A DNA stretch of 64,000 bases from CALAED01 sp035765195. Its GTDB lineage: Bacteria; Actinomycetota; Actinomycetes; Streptosporangiales; Streptosporangiaceae. A program made the translations under genes and the position numbers. Shown piece after piece: positions 50,997-60,620 of the stretch (position 1 is the stretch's first letter; every line of letters begins with the position of its first letter). The notes beneath the pieces were generated by a model. That model saw only the letters and a program-made list of their open reading frames with translations, was not told where the DNA came from and searched no databases. The stretch is taken from contig DASTYC010000026.1 of assembly GCA_035765195.1 (NCBI GenBank), positions 62,001 to 126,000 on the forward strand, given 5' to 3'.

Positions 50997-52268
50997 TCAT
51001 CGCGCGGGCAGGGACGCGTGGCCCCACAACGCGGATAGTGGGGCGGCGAGGATGCGGTCACCGTGCGGGAGGGTGTGCTCGCCGAGATAGAGCACGATGC
51101 CGAGGGTGAAGCGATCACCCAGCCTGTCACGCAGCCACGTGAGGTGGCGGGCGGCGTCGCCGCCGGGCGAAGCGCTCGCCTTGACCTCGATGGCGACGAT
51201 CCTGCCGTCGCGCGCCTCAAGGACGAAGTCGATCTCCCGGCCGTCGCGGTCTCGGAAGTAGTAAATGGAGGCCGCCGTCTCCGCCAAAGCCGCGGCCTTG
51301 ATGAGCTCGCCGAAGACGAACGTCTCGACGAGACCGCCGAGCGCGGGGTGGCCGGGCTTGCGAAGAGCCTCCGAGGTCGCCTGGACGAGGTTGGCGGCCA
51401 GACCCGAATCAGTGAGGTATGCCTTGGGTGTCTTGGCGATCCTCGAGGTGAGGTTGCCCGACCACGGTCGCGCGTACCCGATCAGGAACACCATCTCAAG
51501 GAAGGAGAGGTAGTTACGTATGGTGTCGGGGGTGATCCCGTCGAGCGACCGGGCCAGGCCGGCGTGGACGAGCGGGCCGCCCGCGCGGGCCGCCAACAGC
51601 TCGAGGAGCCTGGGCAGGGCGCCGGCTTCCTGAATGCGGGCGAACTCCCGGATGTCGCGCTGGATGATGGTGTCGACATAGCTGTCGTACCAGTTCCGTC
51701 TGGCGGCCGCGCCACGGAGCCGGATCGCCTCGGGGTAGCCACCATCGACGATCACACCGAGGTGGTCCCTGCGGGTCCACGGGGAGACGCGCCCGCGGAG
51801 GCGGTCGGGCTCGTTGAAGATCTGGTCGACGAAGTTGACGCCTGACCCGGCGCGCTCGGCCATGCTCAGCGGCCAGAGCTCGATGATGCCGGCCCGGCCC
51901 GCGAGGGACTCCGACAGCGTGGGCACCGTGAGGAATCGACTGGAGCCGGACAGCAGGAACTGCCCAGGAGCCCAGTCCTCGTCTACCACGATCTTGATGG
52001 CGCGAACGAGGGCATCGCCACCGCGCTGGACCTCGTCGATGCACAGCGGCCGCTCGGCCTCGCGTGCGAAGGTGACCGGGTCGTCGATCGCGGAGCGCAG
52101 GACCTCGTCGTCGTCGAGCGTACGGAACTCGCCGCCGCCGCTGCGCTGGTGCAGCCGCAGGAGCGTCGTCTTGCCGGCCTGTCTGGGGCCGTTGACGACG
52201 ACGACCCGGAAGGCCGACGCGAAATCCCGTAGTCGCCGCTCTGCCGCGCGCGGCACGATCTCGGTCAT
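50997..52268 (-). CDS. AAA ATPase with DUF4143 domain
   Basis: A 423-residue protein. Walker A: VVVNGPRQAGKTTLLRLHQ; Walker B: RPLCIDEVQRGGDALVRAI; arginine-finger region FLLSGSSRFLTVPTLSESLA. The C-terminal DUF4143 domain has a PD-(D/E)xK-like motif: YYFRDRDGREIDFVLEARDG, then IVAIEVKASASPGG. Such proteins are widespread and their function is unclear. ATG start; convergent with the OsmC gene. Confidence 0.92.
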   Translation of the reverse strand: MTEIVPRAAERRLRDFASAFRVVVVNGPRQAGKTTLLRLHQRSGGGEFRTLDDDEVLRSAIDDPVTFAREAERPLCIDEVQRGGDALVRAIKIVVDEDWAPGQFLLSGSSRFLTVPTLSESLAGRAGIIELWPLSMAERAGSGVNFVDQIFNEPDRLRGRVSPWTRRDHLGVIVDGGYPEAIRLRGAAARRNWYDSYVDTIIQRDIREFARIQEAGALPRLLELLAARAGGPLVHAGLARSLDGITPDTIRNYLSFLEMVFLIGYARPWSGNLTSRIAKTPKAYLTDSGLAANLVQATSEALRKPGHPALGGLVETFVFGELIKAAALAETAASIYYFRDRDGREIDFVLEARDGRIVAIEVKASASPGGDAARHLTWLRDRLGDRFTLGIVLYLGEHTLPHGDRILAAPLSALWGHASLPAR

Positions 52269-52364
52269 GCGCCGCCCCCGCCCTCACCTGGCTCTTCGCG
52301 ATTTGCCGGAAGTTATCTTAGCGATTTGCCGGGGAGAAACTTCGGGATTTGACGATCAAGGAAC

Positions 52365-53189
52365 TCAGCGGGTCATAACGAGTTCGAGGATGTGGCGGCG
52401 CAGCTCGGCGAAGCGTTCGTCCTTCTTGGTGGTGAACTGGTCGCGCGGGCGGGGCAGCGTGACCGGGACGATCTCGCGTACCACCCCCGGAGACGAGGAG
52501 AGCACGACGACGCGGTCGGCGAGGTAGACGGCCTCGTCGATGTCGTGGGTGATGAACACGACCGTCACGTTGAACTCGTCGCGCACCCGCAGGATGAGGT
52601 CTTCCAGCTCGACGCGCGTCTGGGCGTCGACCGACGCGAACGGCTCGTCCATGAGGAGCAGATCGGGCCGGTAGACCAGGGAGCGGGCGATCGCGACCCG
52701 CTGCTGCATGCCGCCCGACAGCTGCCACGGGTAGTGCCGCGCCTCCCCCGCCAGGCCGACCGCCCGCAGCACCTCCTCGATCCGGTCCGTGCGGGTGGCC
52801 TTGTCGACGCCCCGTACCTTCAGCGGCAGCGCGAGGTTGCGGCCCACGGTCAGCCAGGGGTAGAGGGAGCGGCCGTAGTCCTGGAAGACGACGCCGACCT
52901 GCTCGGGGACGCGGCGCAGCGCCTCGCCCTCGAAGAACGCCTCGCCGCCGGTGGGGGGCACGAGCCCGGCGAGGCAGCGCAACAAGGTCGTCTTGCCGGC
53001 GCCGCTGGGGCCAACGACGCAGACGAACTCGCCGAGCCGCACGTCGAAGGAGACGTCGGCGACGGCGACCCGCTCCACGCCGTTCACGTGGTACGCCTTG
53101 CGCAGCGACCGAACCGAGAGCACCGGCACGCCGTCGTCGGTCCGGCGGGCCGACTCCAGGGCCTCGGACTGGTTGGACAACTGACTCAC
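52365..53189 (-). CDS. ABC transporter ATPase (nitrate/sulfonate/taurine type)
   Basis: A 274-residue cytoplasmic ATPase. Walker A VVGPSGAGKTTLLRCLAG, Q-loop VFQDYGRSLYPWL, signature QLSGGMQQRVAIARSL, Walker B LLLMDEPFASVD, H-loop FITHDIDEAVYLAD. GTG at 53189 with GGGGAAAGG upstream, overlapping the permease stop by GTGA. Together with the two permeases and the lipoprotein it forms a complete SsuABC/TauABC-like importer. Confidence 0.93.
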   Translation of the reverse strand: MSQLSNQSEALESARRTDDGVPVLSVRSLRKAYHVNGVERVAVADVSFDVRLGEFVCVVGPSGAGKTTLLRCLAGLVPPTGGEAFFEGEALRRVPEQVGVVFQDYGRSLYPWLTVGRNLALPLKVRGVDKATRTDRIEEVLRAVGLAGEARHYPWQLSGGMQQRVAIARSLVYRPDLLLMDEPFASVDAQTRVELEDLILRVRDEFNVTVVFITHDIDEAVYLADRVVVLSSSPGVVREIVPVTLPRPRDQFTTKKDERFAELRRHILELVMTR

Positions 53190-54064
53190 CCTTTCCCCTC
53201 GGTCGCGCGGGCGCCGTAGTGCCAGAACAGGACCTGGCTTTCGATCAGCACGAAGAGCAGGTTGAGCACGCTGCCGATCAACGCGAGCACGATGATGCCC
53301 GTCCACATGTCCACGAACGCGAACGACTGCTGCGCGTTCAGGATGAAAAAGCCGATCCCCGAGGTCGAGGCGACGAGCTCGCTGACGACCATGAGGATGA
53401 TCGCGACCTGGAGGCTGTTGCGCAGCCCGGCCACGATCTGCGGCAGCGCGGCGGGCAGCACCACCGAGCGGACGACCCGGAACCCGGACATGCCGAGGAC
53501 GTGGGCCGTGTCGATCTTGAGCGGATCCACGCCGCGCATGCCGTCGAGCGTGTTGAGCAGCGTGGGCCAGACGGCCGCGAAGGCGATGATGACGACCTTC
53601 ATGGCCGAGCCGATGCCGAAGATGGTCATGGCCGCCGGGATCAGCACCGGGGCGGGCAGCACGTACAGGAAGTACAGGAACGGCGAGACCGCGTCGCGCG
53701 CCGAGCGGATCGACCACAGCAGCGTCCCGCCCGCCACGCCGGCGAGGCCGGCGATCAGGTAGCCGAAGGCGAAGTTCTGCAGGCTGGAGGCCAGGTTCTT
53801 CTTGGCGTCGCCGGTTATCCACAGCTCGTACAGCCGATCGACGATGTCCTTGAGCGGCGGAAAGAATGTCGACGTGCTGTCCGCCGACCACACCCACCAC
53901 ACCGCGACGAGCACGGCGAAGAGCCACAGCGCGGCGAGGCGCCGCAGCCCGCCGACGAGCCTGCGCGGGCGCGGGCGGCGCGGCGGCGCCGGGCCGGCCG
54001 GCGCGACGGGGCCGCCGCCGGTCGCCGGCGGCGTCGAGAGGGCTTCGGTGGCATCACGTCGCAT
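53186..54064 (-). CDS. ABC transporter permease, second
   Basis: About 292 residues with a Pro/Arg-rich N-terminus (about 40 residues) and six helices; the BPD_transp_1 motif is LPAALPQIVAGLRNSLQVAI (EAA-like loop). ATG at 54064 overlaps the stop of the preceding permease gene by 11 bp. Having two different permease subunits implies a heterodimeric channel. Confidence 0.88.
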   Translation of the reverse strand: MRRDATEALSTPPATGGGPVAPAGPAPPRRPRPRRLVGGLRRLAALWLFAVLVAVWWVWSADSTSTFFPPLKDIVDRLYELWITGDAKKNLASSLQNFAFGYLIAGLAGVAGGTLLWSIRSARDAVSPFLYFLYVLPAPVLIPAAMTIFGIGSAMKVVIIAFAAVWPTLLNTLDGMRGVDPLKIDTAHVLGMSGFRVVRSVVLPAALPQIVAGLRNSLQVAIILMVVSELVASTSGIGFFILNAQQSFAFVDMWTGIIVLALIGSVLNLLFVLIESQVLFWHYGARATEGKG

Positions 54065-54833
54065 GGCTCGGGCCCTTGACGTTCCGGTGGCTCTCGTGCC
54101 AGTGCAGCACCCAACGCTCACCCAGCGCGAATATCCCCGCGAGCAGCACGCCGAGCGTGCCGGCCACGAAGATGTACGCGTACATGATCGGGTAGGCGGT
54201 GGGGCCGGAGTTCTCCGAGTTCAAGATGTTCAGGCCGACCCCGCTGGCGCCGCCGATGAGCTCGGCGACGACCGACAAGATCAGCGCCACCGCCGCCGAG
54301 ACCCGCAGGCCGGTGGCGATGTAGGGGGCCGCGCTGGGCATGGTCACGACGAAGAACCGCCGGAGTCCCCTGACCTGCAGCACGGTGGCGGTGTCGCGCA
54401 CGGTCGGGTCGATCGACCTGACCCCGTAGATCACCTGGATGGTCAGCGGCCAGAACACGCCGAACGCGACCAAGACGTACTTCATCTGCAGCGTCGGACC
54501 GAACTTGAGGATGACCAGCGGCAAGATCGCCACTGCCGGGATCGTCTTGAAGAACTCGATCACCGGGATCGCGCTCCGGTAGGCGAACCGGTTGAGGCCC
54601 AGCACGGCGCCCACGATGATCGCGCTGCCGCCGCCGATCACCAGGCCGATCGCCCAGCTGGCGATGGTGTCGCGCACCGCCGTCCACAGCTGCGCCGTGG
54701 TGAGCTGATCGCCCAGGGCCCGCATGGTGCCGGTCATCGAGGGGAACTCATCGGCTCGAAGCACGCCGGTGGCGCTCAGGGTCTGCCATAGCCCGAGCGC
54801 CGCTCCCAGCACGACGAGCCTCGACGCCAGCAC
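54054..54833 (-). CDS. ABC transporter permease, first
   Basis: A 259-residue permease with about six helices (LVVLGAALGLWQTLSATGVL; ASWAIGLVIGGGSAIIVGAV; the EAA loop is VVTMPSAAPYIATGLRVSAA). GTG at 54833 is the only start codon in frame after the lipoprotein stop; the 87 bp before it contain none, so the N-terminus is short compared with relatives. Same importer as the neighbouring genes. Confidence 0.87.
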   Translation of the reverse strand: MLASRLVVLGAALGLWQTLSATGVLRADEFPSMTGTMRALGDQLTTAQLWTAVRDTIASWAIGLVIGGGSAIIVGAVLGLNRFAYRSAIPVIEFFKTIPAVAILPLVILKFGPTLQMKYVLVAFGVFWPLTIQVIYGVRSIDPTVRDTATVLQVRGLRRFFVVTMPSAAPYIATGLRVSAAVALILSVVAELIGGASGVGLNILNSENSGPTAYPIMYAYIFVAGTLGVLLAGIFALGERWVLHWHESHRNVKGPSHAT

Positions 54834-54920
54834 GCGGGCGCGTTGCGGCGTGACGAACGTGGCGGCGCGGCCACCGCTGCGTGATGGGTTGATGCTGCGC
54901 TCCGTTCTGCTGATCGCGGC

Positions 54921-55931
54921 CTACAGCGCGCCCTCCCAGACCATCTGCGATCCGGGCATCGTCTTTTCCAGCAGACCGAACTGCTTCATGTGCGTCTGAA
55001 TCTTGTCGATCGTCTCAGGGGTGAGCGTCGGATTCCAGTCGGTCTGCAGCACCTGCTTTTGCGCGGCCTCGGGCGAAAGGTTCATCCGCTTGACGAGGGT
55101 GGCCTTGGCCTCGGACTCGTGGTCCTTGGTGTACAGGATCGCCTCCCGCATCGCCGCGTTGAAGTTCTTCACCACGTCGGGGTTGTCGTCGATGTACTTG
55201 CCGAGCGCGCTGAAGCACACGGTCGTGCCGCCCGCCCACAGCACGGCGTTCGGGTGGTTCAAGACGGTGGCGCCCTGCTCGATGGCCGTCTGCGCGAACG
55301 GCTGCACGATGACCGCCGCCTGCACCCGGCCCTGGCTGAGCGCCGCGGGCATCTGCGGGAACGGCATCTGAATGAGCTGGATGGACTTGTGGTCGATGCC
55401 CTCTTGGCTGGCCAGCGTCTGCACGTCCAGCGAGTTCAGCGAATTGAGCTGGACCATGGCCACCTTCTTGCCGGCCAGGTCCTTGACGCTCTTGATTCCG
55501 GTGCCCTTGCCGGCGATGAGCGTGGTGCCGTCGCGCTTGGTGTCGGCGGGCTGCCGGCCGATGACGGGGGCCACGCACTTGATCGGCGTGCCCTTGACAT
55601 TGACGTTGATGAGCACCGGATCGGTGATGAACCCGAATTGATATTGCCCGCTGAGCATGGCCGCCACAATTGCCGTCGGATTGGCGGCGGGCACGAACTC
55701 GGCGTTCAGGCCGTGCTTGCGGAAGATGCCCTTCTCCTGGGCGAGGAAGGCGGCCGCGTCGTCGGCGTACGGGACGTAGCCCACCTTGATGTTCGTGACC
55801 CCGCCGCCCCCGCCGGCGCCGGACCCCGACCCCGAATCCGATGAATCGCCACCGCAGCCCGCCAGCGTCGTCGCGGCGATCACGGCCGCGGCGACTACGG
55901 CAGACCGGCCGAACCGGAACCGCAGACGCAC
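54921..55931 (-). CDS. ABC transporter substrate-binding lipoprotein (NMT1/SsuA-like)
   Basis: A 336-residue periplasmic-binding-type lipoprotein. Signal and lipobox: VVAAAVIAATTLAGCGGDSS, then a Gly/Ser linker. The fold begins with NIKVGYVPYADDAAAFLAQE and has GIKSVKDLAGKKVAMVQLNS, as in the nitrate, taurine and thiamine-precursor binding proteins. The ligand is not fixed by these motifs; a sulfonate, nitrile or amide is possible. First gene of the importer operon, preceded by the palindrome at 56015-56028. Confidence 0.92.
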   Translation of the reverse strand: MRLRFRFGRSAVVAAAVIAATTLAGCGGDSSDSGSGSGAGGGGGVTNIKVGYVPYADDAAAFLAQEKGIFRKHGLNAEFVPAANPTAIVAAMLSGQYQFGFITDPVLINVNVKGTPIKCVAPVIGRQPADTKRDGTTLIAGKGTGIKSVKDLAGKKVAMVQLNSLNSLDVQTLASQEGIDHKSIQLIQMPFPQMPAALSQGRVQAAVIVQPFAQTAIEQGATVLNHPNAVLWAGGTTVCFSALGKYIDDNPDVVKNFNAAMREAILYTKDHESEAKATLVKRMNLSPEAAQKQVLQTDWNPTLTPETIDKIQTHMKQFGLLEKTMPGSQMVWEGAL

Positions 55932-56014
55932 CCTTACTCCTTAGAGTCGGCCTTTTCGCTGCCGGCACATACCTAGCCGGATATCCAGCATGGGCCGTCA
56001 GCGTATATGAGCAT

Positions 56015-56028
56015 GACCAGACCTGGTC
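56015..56028. promoter_or_regulatory. Palindrome upstream of the ABC importer
   Basis: GACCAG-AC-CTGGTC, 6-bp arms with a 2-bp centre, 84-97 bp upstream of the lipoprotein start in a 259-bp gap. The form resembles GntR or IclR operator half-sites. Function inferred from position. Confidence 0.4.
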
Positions 56029-56190
56029 CAATAACCTTTCGAGTCGCAGTGATCTCATTGCGCCATCAGTCCCGACCATGATCACGGACGGGCGATGCCG
56101 CCTTGATTATGCGCCTCCAAACCGAGATCAACGAGAGCCTCATCGGCCCGGCGATGCCCGCCGGGCCGATGCCGCCTTCTCCGCCGCGGG

Positions 56191-57621
56191 CTAGAGCCAG
56201 CCGGGCGCGACCAGGACGAGCCATGCGGCGAGCGGGGCGATGACGGTGATGCAGGCGCCGTAGATGAGCAGTTTGCGGTAGAAGACCTCCTGCTCCATCC
56301 CGCGCACGTTGGCGACCAGCAACGCTCCGGTGGTCGAGAACGGGCTGACGTCGACGATCGACGACGAGATGGCCAGCGCGACCACCATGCCCACGATGCC
56401 GATGTTCCCGGTCTGCAGGAACGGGACGGCGAGCGGGATCAGCGCGCCGAGGATGCCCACGGTGGACGCGAACGCCGACACGATCCCGCCGACGTAGCAG
56501 ATCAGCAGCGCGGCCAGCAGCGGAGCGCCGATGCCGGCGACGGTGTCGCCCACGTAGTCGATGGTGCCCATGGCGTCGAGCACGCCCACGTACGTGACCA
56601 CGCCCGCGATGAGGAGGACGGTCGGCCAGGCGATCTTCTGCACGGCCCCCTTGTGCGCCTCGGGGTTGGTGATCGCCAAGATGACGGCGACCGTGATGGC
56701 GGTGAAGCCCACGTCGAGGTCAAAGCCGAGCGTCGCGACGCACAGGGCGAGGATCCCGGTGAGGGTGAGCACCTGATGCGGGGTGAGCCGCAGGTCCTCC
56801 ACGGGGGCGGTCCCGCCGGGTCGCGTGGCCGTCGCGGTGGTTTCCCTGGCGGTCGCCGTGCCCGGCCCCGAGCTCACACGCCCGCCCCCGCCCGCGGCGC
56901 CAGCCGTGCTCGCCGCGGACCCGCCACCGCCACCGCCATCGCCATCAGCGGCCGGCGTCCCGCCCGTACCGCCGTCGCCGGGACCCGCGGCGCCTTCGGC
57001 GGTTACGGCCCGGCGGCGCAGCAGGGACATGCCGCCGAAGATCCAGAACGCGATCGCGGCCGCGGCGACGTTGAAGAAGAAGCTGCCGAAGAACAGCACG
57101 CCGTCGTTCCCCGCCAGGTTCGCCTTGTCGAGCACCCCGTTGACGATCCCGCCGAGGACGCTGATCGGCGAGTACGCCCCGGCGTTCGTGCCGTGCGCCA
57201 CCAGCACCCCGATGAGCATCGCGTTGATGCCGTGCTGGTGGGCGAACCCGAAGGCGATCGGAGCGAGGATCGCGGCCACCGCGGGCGCGGGCGCCCCGAT
57301 GCCGGTGAACAGCGCGGCCAGGCAGAACATCACGATCGGGATCGCGACCAGCCGGCCGCGCACGGCCCGTACGGACGCTCGCACCACCCAGTCGATGGTC
57401 CCGTTGTTCGTCGCGATCGCGAACAAGTAGGTGATGCCGACGAGGATCACGAACAGATCGCCGGGGAAGGCCCCCACGATGTCGTCCTCGGACATGCTCG
57501 CGACCACGGTGCCGACGACGAACGCGCCGACGAGCGCGAGCGCGCCCAGGTTGATCGGCCGGATGGTGGCGATGACGAACATCGCCACGAGCACGAGGAT
57601 GGAGATTAGCTCGGGTGACAT
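56191..57621 (-). CDS. SLC13/MatC-like transporter with glycine-rich central linker
   Basis: A 476-residue membrane carrier with about 11-12 helices. N-terminal helices: PELISILVLVAMFVIATIRPI, FVILVGITYLFAIATNNGT; repeated carboxylate-site segments GIGAPAPAVAAILAP and VGILGALIPLAVPFL. Between the two halves lies a Gly/Ala/Ser-rich segment of about 75 residues (from about residue 205 to 280), very low in complexity and longer than usual. MatC-like proteins carry dicarboxylates; a glycolate or similar anion would suit the dehydrogenase gene 48 bp upstream. ATG at 57621 with GAGGAGG about 11 nt before it. Confidence 0.82.
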   Translation of the reverse strand: MSPELISILVLVAMFVIATIRPINLGALALVGAFVVGTVVASMSEDDIVGAFPGDLFVILVGITYLFAIATNNGTIDWVVRASVRAVRGRLVAIPIVMFCLAALFTGIGAPAPAVAAILAPIAFGFAHQHGINAMLIGVLVAHGTNAGAYSPISVLGGIVNGVLDKANLAGNDGVLFFGSFFFNVAAAAIAFWIFGGMSLLRRRAVTAEGAAGPGDGGTGGTPAADGDGGGGGGSAASTAGAAGGGGRVSSGPGTATARETTATATRPGGTAPVEDLRLTPHQVLTLTGILALCVATLGFDLDVGFTAITVAVILAITNPEAHKGAVQKIAWPTVLLIAGVVTYVGVLDAMGTIDYVGDTVAGIGAPLLAALLICYVGGIVSAFASTVGILGALIPLAVPFLQTGNIGIVGMVVALAISSSIVDVSPFSTTGALLVANVRGMEQEVFYRKLLIYGACITVIAPLAAWLVLVAPGWL

Positions 57622-57668
57622 CGGCTGGCTTGCCTCCTCTTTCCCCCGAGTCGATTTCCCTGGAGTTC

Positions 57669-60620
57669 CTACGTGGCCGGGGTCGCCGCGGATGTCACCG
57701 CCGCCCGGACCAGTTCGACGGGGTGGACGGCCGTACGGTCCGTGCCGTGCGCGATCTGCTGACGGCACGAGACGCCGGTCGCGGCGATCAGCGTCTCGGC
57801 CGGCTCGGCCGCCACCGCGGGGAACAACCGCATTCCGCCGATCTTCATGGACAGCTCATAGTGCTCGGACTCGAAGCCGAACGACCCGGCCATGCCGCAG
57901 CATCCGGCGTCGAGTTCCCGTACCTCGGCGCCCGGGATGCGTTCGAGCAGCGCCCTGCTGCCCCCGGTGCCGACGACCGCCTTCTCGTGGCAGTGCCCGT
58001 GCAGCACGATCCGGCGGCCGCCGACGGCGGCGCCCGGATCGAGCGTGAGCGCGCCGTCGTCGATCGCCTCGACCAGCAGGTCGGCCACCAGCCGCGCCCG
58101 TCCCGCCACCTGGGCGACCCGGGGGTCGCCGGGAAGCAGCGCCGCGTACTCGTCCCGCAGGGTCAGCAGGCACGAGGGCTCCAGGCCGACGATCGGGACG
58201 CCTCGTTCTGCGTAGGGGGCCAACGCGTCGAGCATCGCGGTCGCCACGGACTTGGCCTGGTCGAGCAGGCCCTTCGACAGGTGCGGCCGGCCGCAGCAGC
58301 CGTCGGCGGCGAGCGTCACCCGCCACCCCGCGAGCTCCAGCAGTTCCACGGCCGCCCGCCCGATGGCGGGCTCGGTGTAGGAGGTGAACGAGTCGGCCAG
58401 CAAGACGACGTCGCCGCGCGGGAACCGGCCGGCCGGCGCGGGCCTGGAGGCGAACCAGCGCATCAGGGTGTCTCGGCGGAAGCGCGGCAGCGGCCGATGC
58501 CGGCTGATGCCGAGCCAGCGGTCGAGTACGGCGCGCGCCCCGGGCAGCCGCGCGGGCAGGTTGGACAGCGGAGCGGCGGCGGAGCCGAGGCGGTTCAGCC
58601 GCCGGATCGCGCCGAAGGCGCGCGACCGCAGGGGGGTGCCGTGCACATCGTGGTAGTGCGCGAGGGTCTCGCTCTTGAGCGCGGCCATGTCGACGCCGAG
58701 CGGGCACTCGGACTTGCACGCCTTGCACTCCAGGCACAGATCGAGGATCTCGTGCAGCCGGTCGTCGCCGAGCGCGGCCCGCGGGTCCGGCGTGGACAGC
58801 GCCTTGACCAGGGCGTTCGCCCGGCCCCTGGTGGAGTGCTCCTCCTCGCGGGTCGCCATGTACGACGGGCACATCACCCCGGCGCCGTCTTTGCGGCACG
58901 CCCCGATGTTCATGCAGCGTTCGGCCGCGCCGCGCATGCCTCCGCCGAAGGCCAGCCGGGTGGGCAGCGGGACCGGCGCGGGCCGGCTCGGCTCGCGCAG
59001 GTGCTCGGTCATCGGCGGCGCGTCGACGATCTTGCCCGGGTTGAGCAGACCGGTCGGGTCGAACAGCCGCTTGACCGAGCGCATCGCCTCATACAGCGTG
59101 TCGCCGAAGAGCCGGCGGTTGAACTCCGAACGGACCAGGCCGTCGCCGTGCTCGCTGGAGTTGACCCCGCCGTAGCTGGCGGCCAGCTCGGCGATCTCCT
59201 CGGCGACGGCGCGCATGGTGGCGATCTCGCCGGGCCGGCGCAGGTCGACGAACGGCCGCACGTGCAGGCAGCCCACCGAGCAGTGCCCGTAGAAGCCGGC
59301 GCTCAGGCCGTGCCGCTCGAGGACGGCGGCGAAGTCCTTGACGTACGGGACCAGGACGTCGGGCGGCACCGCGGTGTCCTCGACGAACGCCAGCGGCCGG
59401 CGGGTGCCGACGCTCGCGGCCATGAGCAGCCCGAGGCCCGCCTTGCGCACCTTGAGGACGGCGTCTTGCTGTTCGGCCGTCACCGCGCGCAGCGTGTGGT
59501 AGCCGTGGCCGCCGGCGGCCCAGGCGGCGGCGAGCTCGTCGACCCTGGCGGCCACCTCGGCGGCGGTGTCGCCGAAGAACTCGACGAACAGCAGGGCGTC
59601 CGGGTCGCCGGACAGGATGCCGCCGAGCGCGGCGTACTCGACCCGGCCGCGCGACAGCTCCAGGATCTTGCGGTCGATCAGCTCGACGGAGGCGGCGTCG
59701 TGGGCGAGCGCGTCGGCGGTGGCGGCGATGGCGGCGGCCGTCGAGGTGAAGTGCCCCAGCGCGATGGCGCGCGCGGCGGGCCTGGGCACGAGGCGGACCA
59801 CGGCCTCGGTCACCACGGACAACGTGCCTTCGGAGCCGACGATCAGCTTGGTGAGGTCGAGCCGCCCGTCGTCGGTCAGCACGCGGTCGAGCCGGTAGCC
59901 GCCGGCGTGCCGCCAAAACGGCGGGTAGCCGGCGAGCGCGCCGGCGCCGCCCTCGACGATCTCGGGGACGCCACGGTAGAGGCGCCCTTCGAGCGTGTCC
60001 GCGCCGGCGCGGGCGCTCACCTGGTCGAGCGGGACCGGGCCGAAGCGCGCGGTCGTCGCGTCGGCGAGCACGACGCCGAGGGCCTCGACGTGGTCGATCG
60101 TCGAGCCGTACCGGACCGAATGGCTGCCCGCGGAGTTGTTCCCGATCATCCCGCCGATGGTGGCCCGGTTGCTCGTCGAGGTGTCGGGACCGAACATCAG
60201 GCCGTGCGCCGCGACCGCCCGGTTGAGCTGGTCCTGGACCACGCCCGGCTGGACCTTCGCCAGACCGCCGGCGCCGTCGCCGTCGATCTCGATGATCTGA
60301 TCCATGTGCCGGGAGAAGTCGACGACGATGGCCCGGCCCACGGTCTGCCCGGCCAGGCTGGTGCCGGCGCCGCGCGGCAGCACCGGCACGCCGAGGCGCG
60401 CGGCCCCCGCGACGATGGCGACGACGTCGTCGGCGTGCCGGGGGAACGCCACGGCCAGCGGCTCGATCGCGTACATGCTGGCGTCCGCGGCGTACAGGTG
60501 CCGGGTGTAGTCGTCGATCCGCACCTCGCCGTCGATCTCCACCGCGGCCCGGATCTCGGCGGAGATCTCGCCGCGCGTGCGCTCGGCCGCGGGCGCGCGG
60601 TGCGTCTGCGGCGCGCTCAT
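57669..60620 (-). CDS. FAD-linked oxidase/Fe-S fusion (GlcD-GlcF-like 2-hydroxyacid dehydrogenase)
   Basis: A 983-residue fusion. N-terminal half: FAD-binding type 4 (PCMH) domain, with VLPRGAGTSLAGQTVGRAIV and GGMIGNNSAGSHSVRYG, then the FAD-oxidase C domain. C-terminal half: a ferredoxin-type pair (NIGACRKDGAGVMCPSY and LCLECKACKSECPLGVDM) and two CCG motifs (DGCCGRPHLSKGL and DAGCCGMAGSFGFE), as in GlcF. It would oxidise glycolate, D-lactate or another 2-hydroxyacid and pass electrons to the quinone or to a carrier. Overlaps the aminotransferase gene by 4 bp. Glycolate is favoured by the partner aminotransferase (inference). Confidence 0.92.
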   Translation of the reverse strand: MSAPQTHRAPAAERTRGEISAEIRAAVEIDGEVRIDDYTRHLYAADASMYAIEPLAVAFPRHADDVVAIVAGAARLGVPVLPRGAGTSLAGQTVGRAIVVDFSRHMDQIIEIDGDGAGGLAKVQPGVVQDQLNRAVAAHGLMFGPDTSTSNRATIGGMIGNNSAGSHSVRYGSTIDHVEALGVVLADATTARFGPVPLDQVSARAGADTLEGRLYRGVPEIVEGGAGALAGYPPFWRHAGGYRLDRVLTDDGRLDLTKLIVGSEGTLSVVTEAVVRLVPRPAARAIALGHFTSTAAAIAATADALAHDAASVELIDRKILELSRGRVEYAALGGILSGDPDALLFVEFFGDTAAEVAARVDELAAAWAAGGHGYHTLRAVTAEQQDAVLKVRKAGLGLLMAASVGTRRPLAFVEDTAVPPDVLVPYVKDFAAVLERHGLSAGFYGHCSVGCLHVRPFVDLRRPGEIATMRAVAEEIAELAASYGGVNSSEHGDGLVRSEFNRRLFGDTLYEAMRSVKRLFDPTGLLNPGKIVDAPPMTEHLREPSRPAPVPLPTRLAFGGGMRGAAERCMNIGACRKDGAGVMCPSYMATREEEHSTRGRANALVKALSTPDPRAALGDDRLHEILDLCLECKACKSECPLGVDMAALKSETLAHYHDVHGTPLRSRAFGAIRRLNRLGSAAAPLSNLPARLPGARAVLDRWLGISRHRPLPRFRRDTLMRWFASRPAPAGRFPRGDVVLLADSFTSYTEPAIGRAAVELLELAGWRVTLAADGCCGRPHLSKGLLDQAKSVATAMLDALAPYAERGVPIVGLEPSCLLTLRDEYAALLPGDPRVAQVAGRARLVADLLVEAIDDGALTLDPGAAVGGRRIVLHGHCHEKAVVGTGGSRALLERIPGAEVRELDAGCCGMAGSFGFESEHYELSMKIGGMRLFPAVAAEPAETLIAATGVSCRQQIAHGTDRTAVHPVELVRAAVTSAATPAT

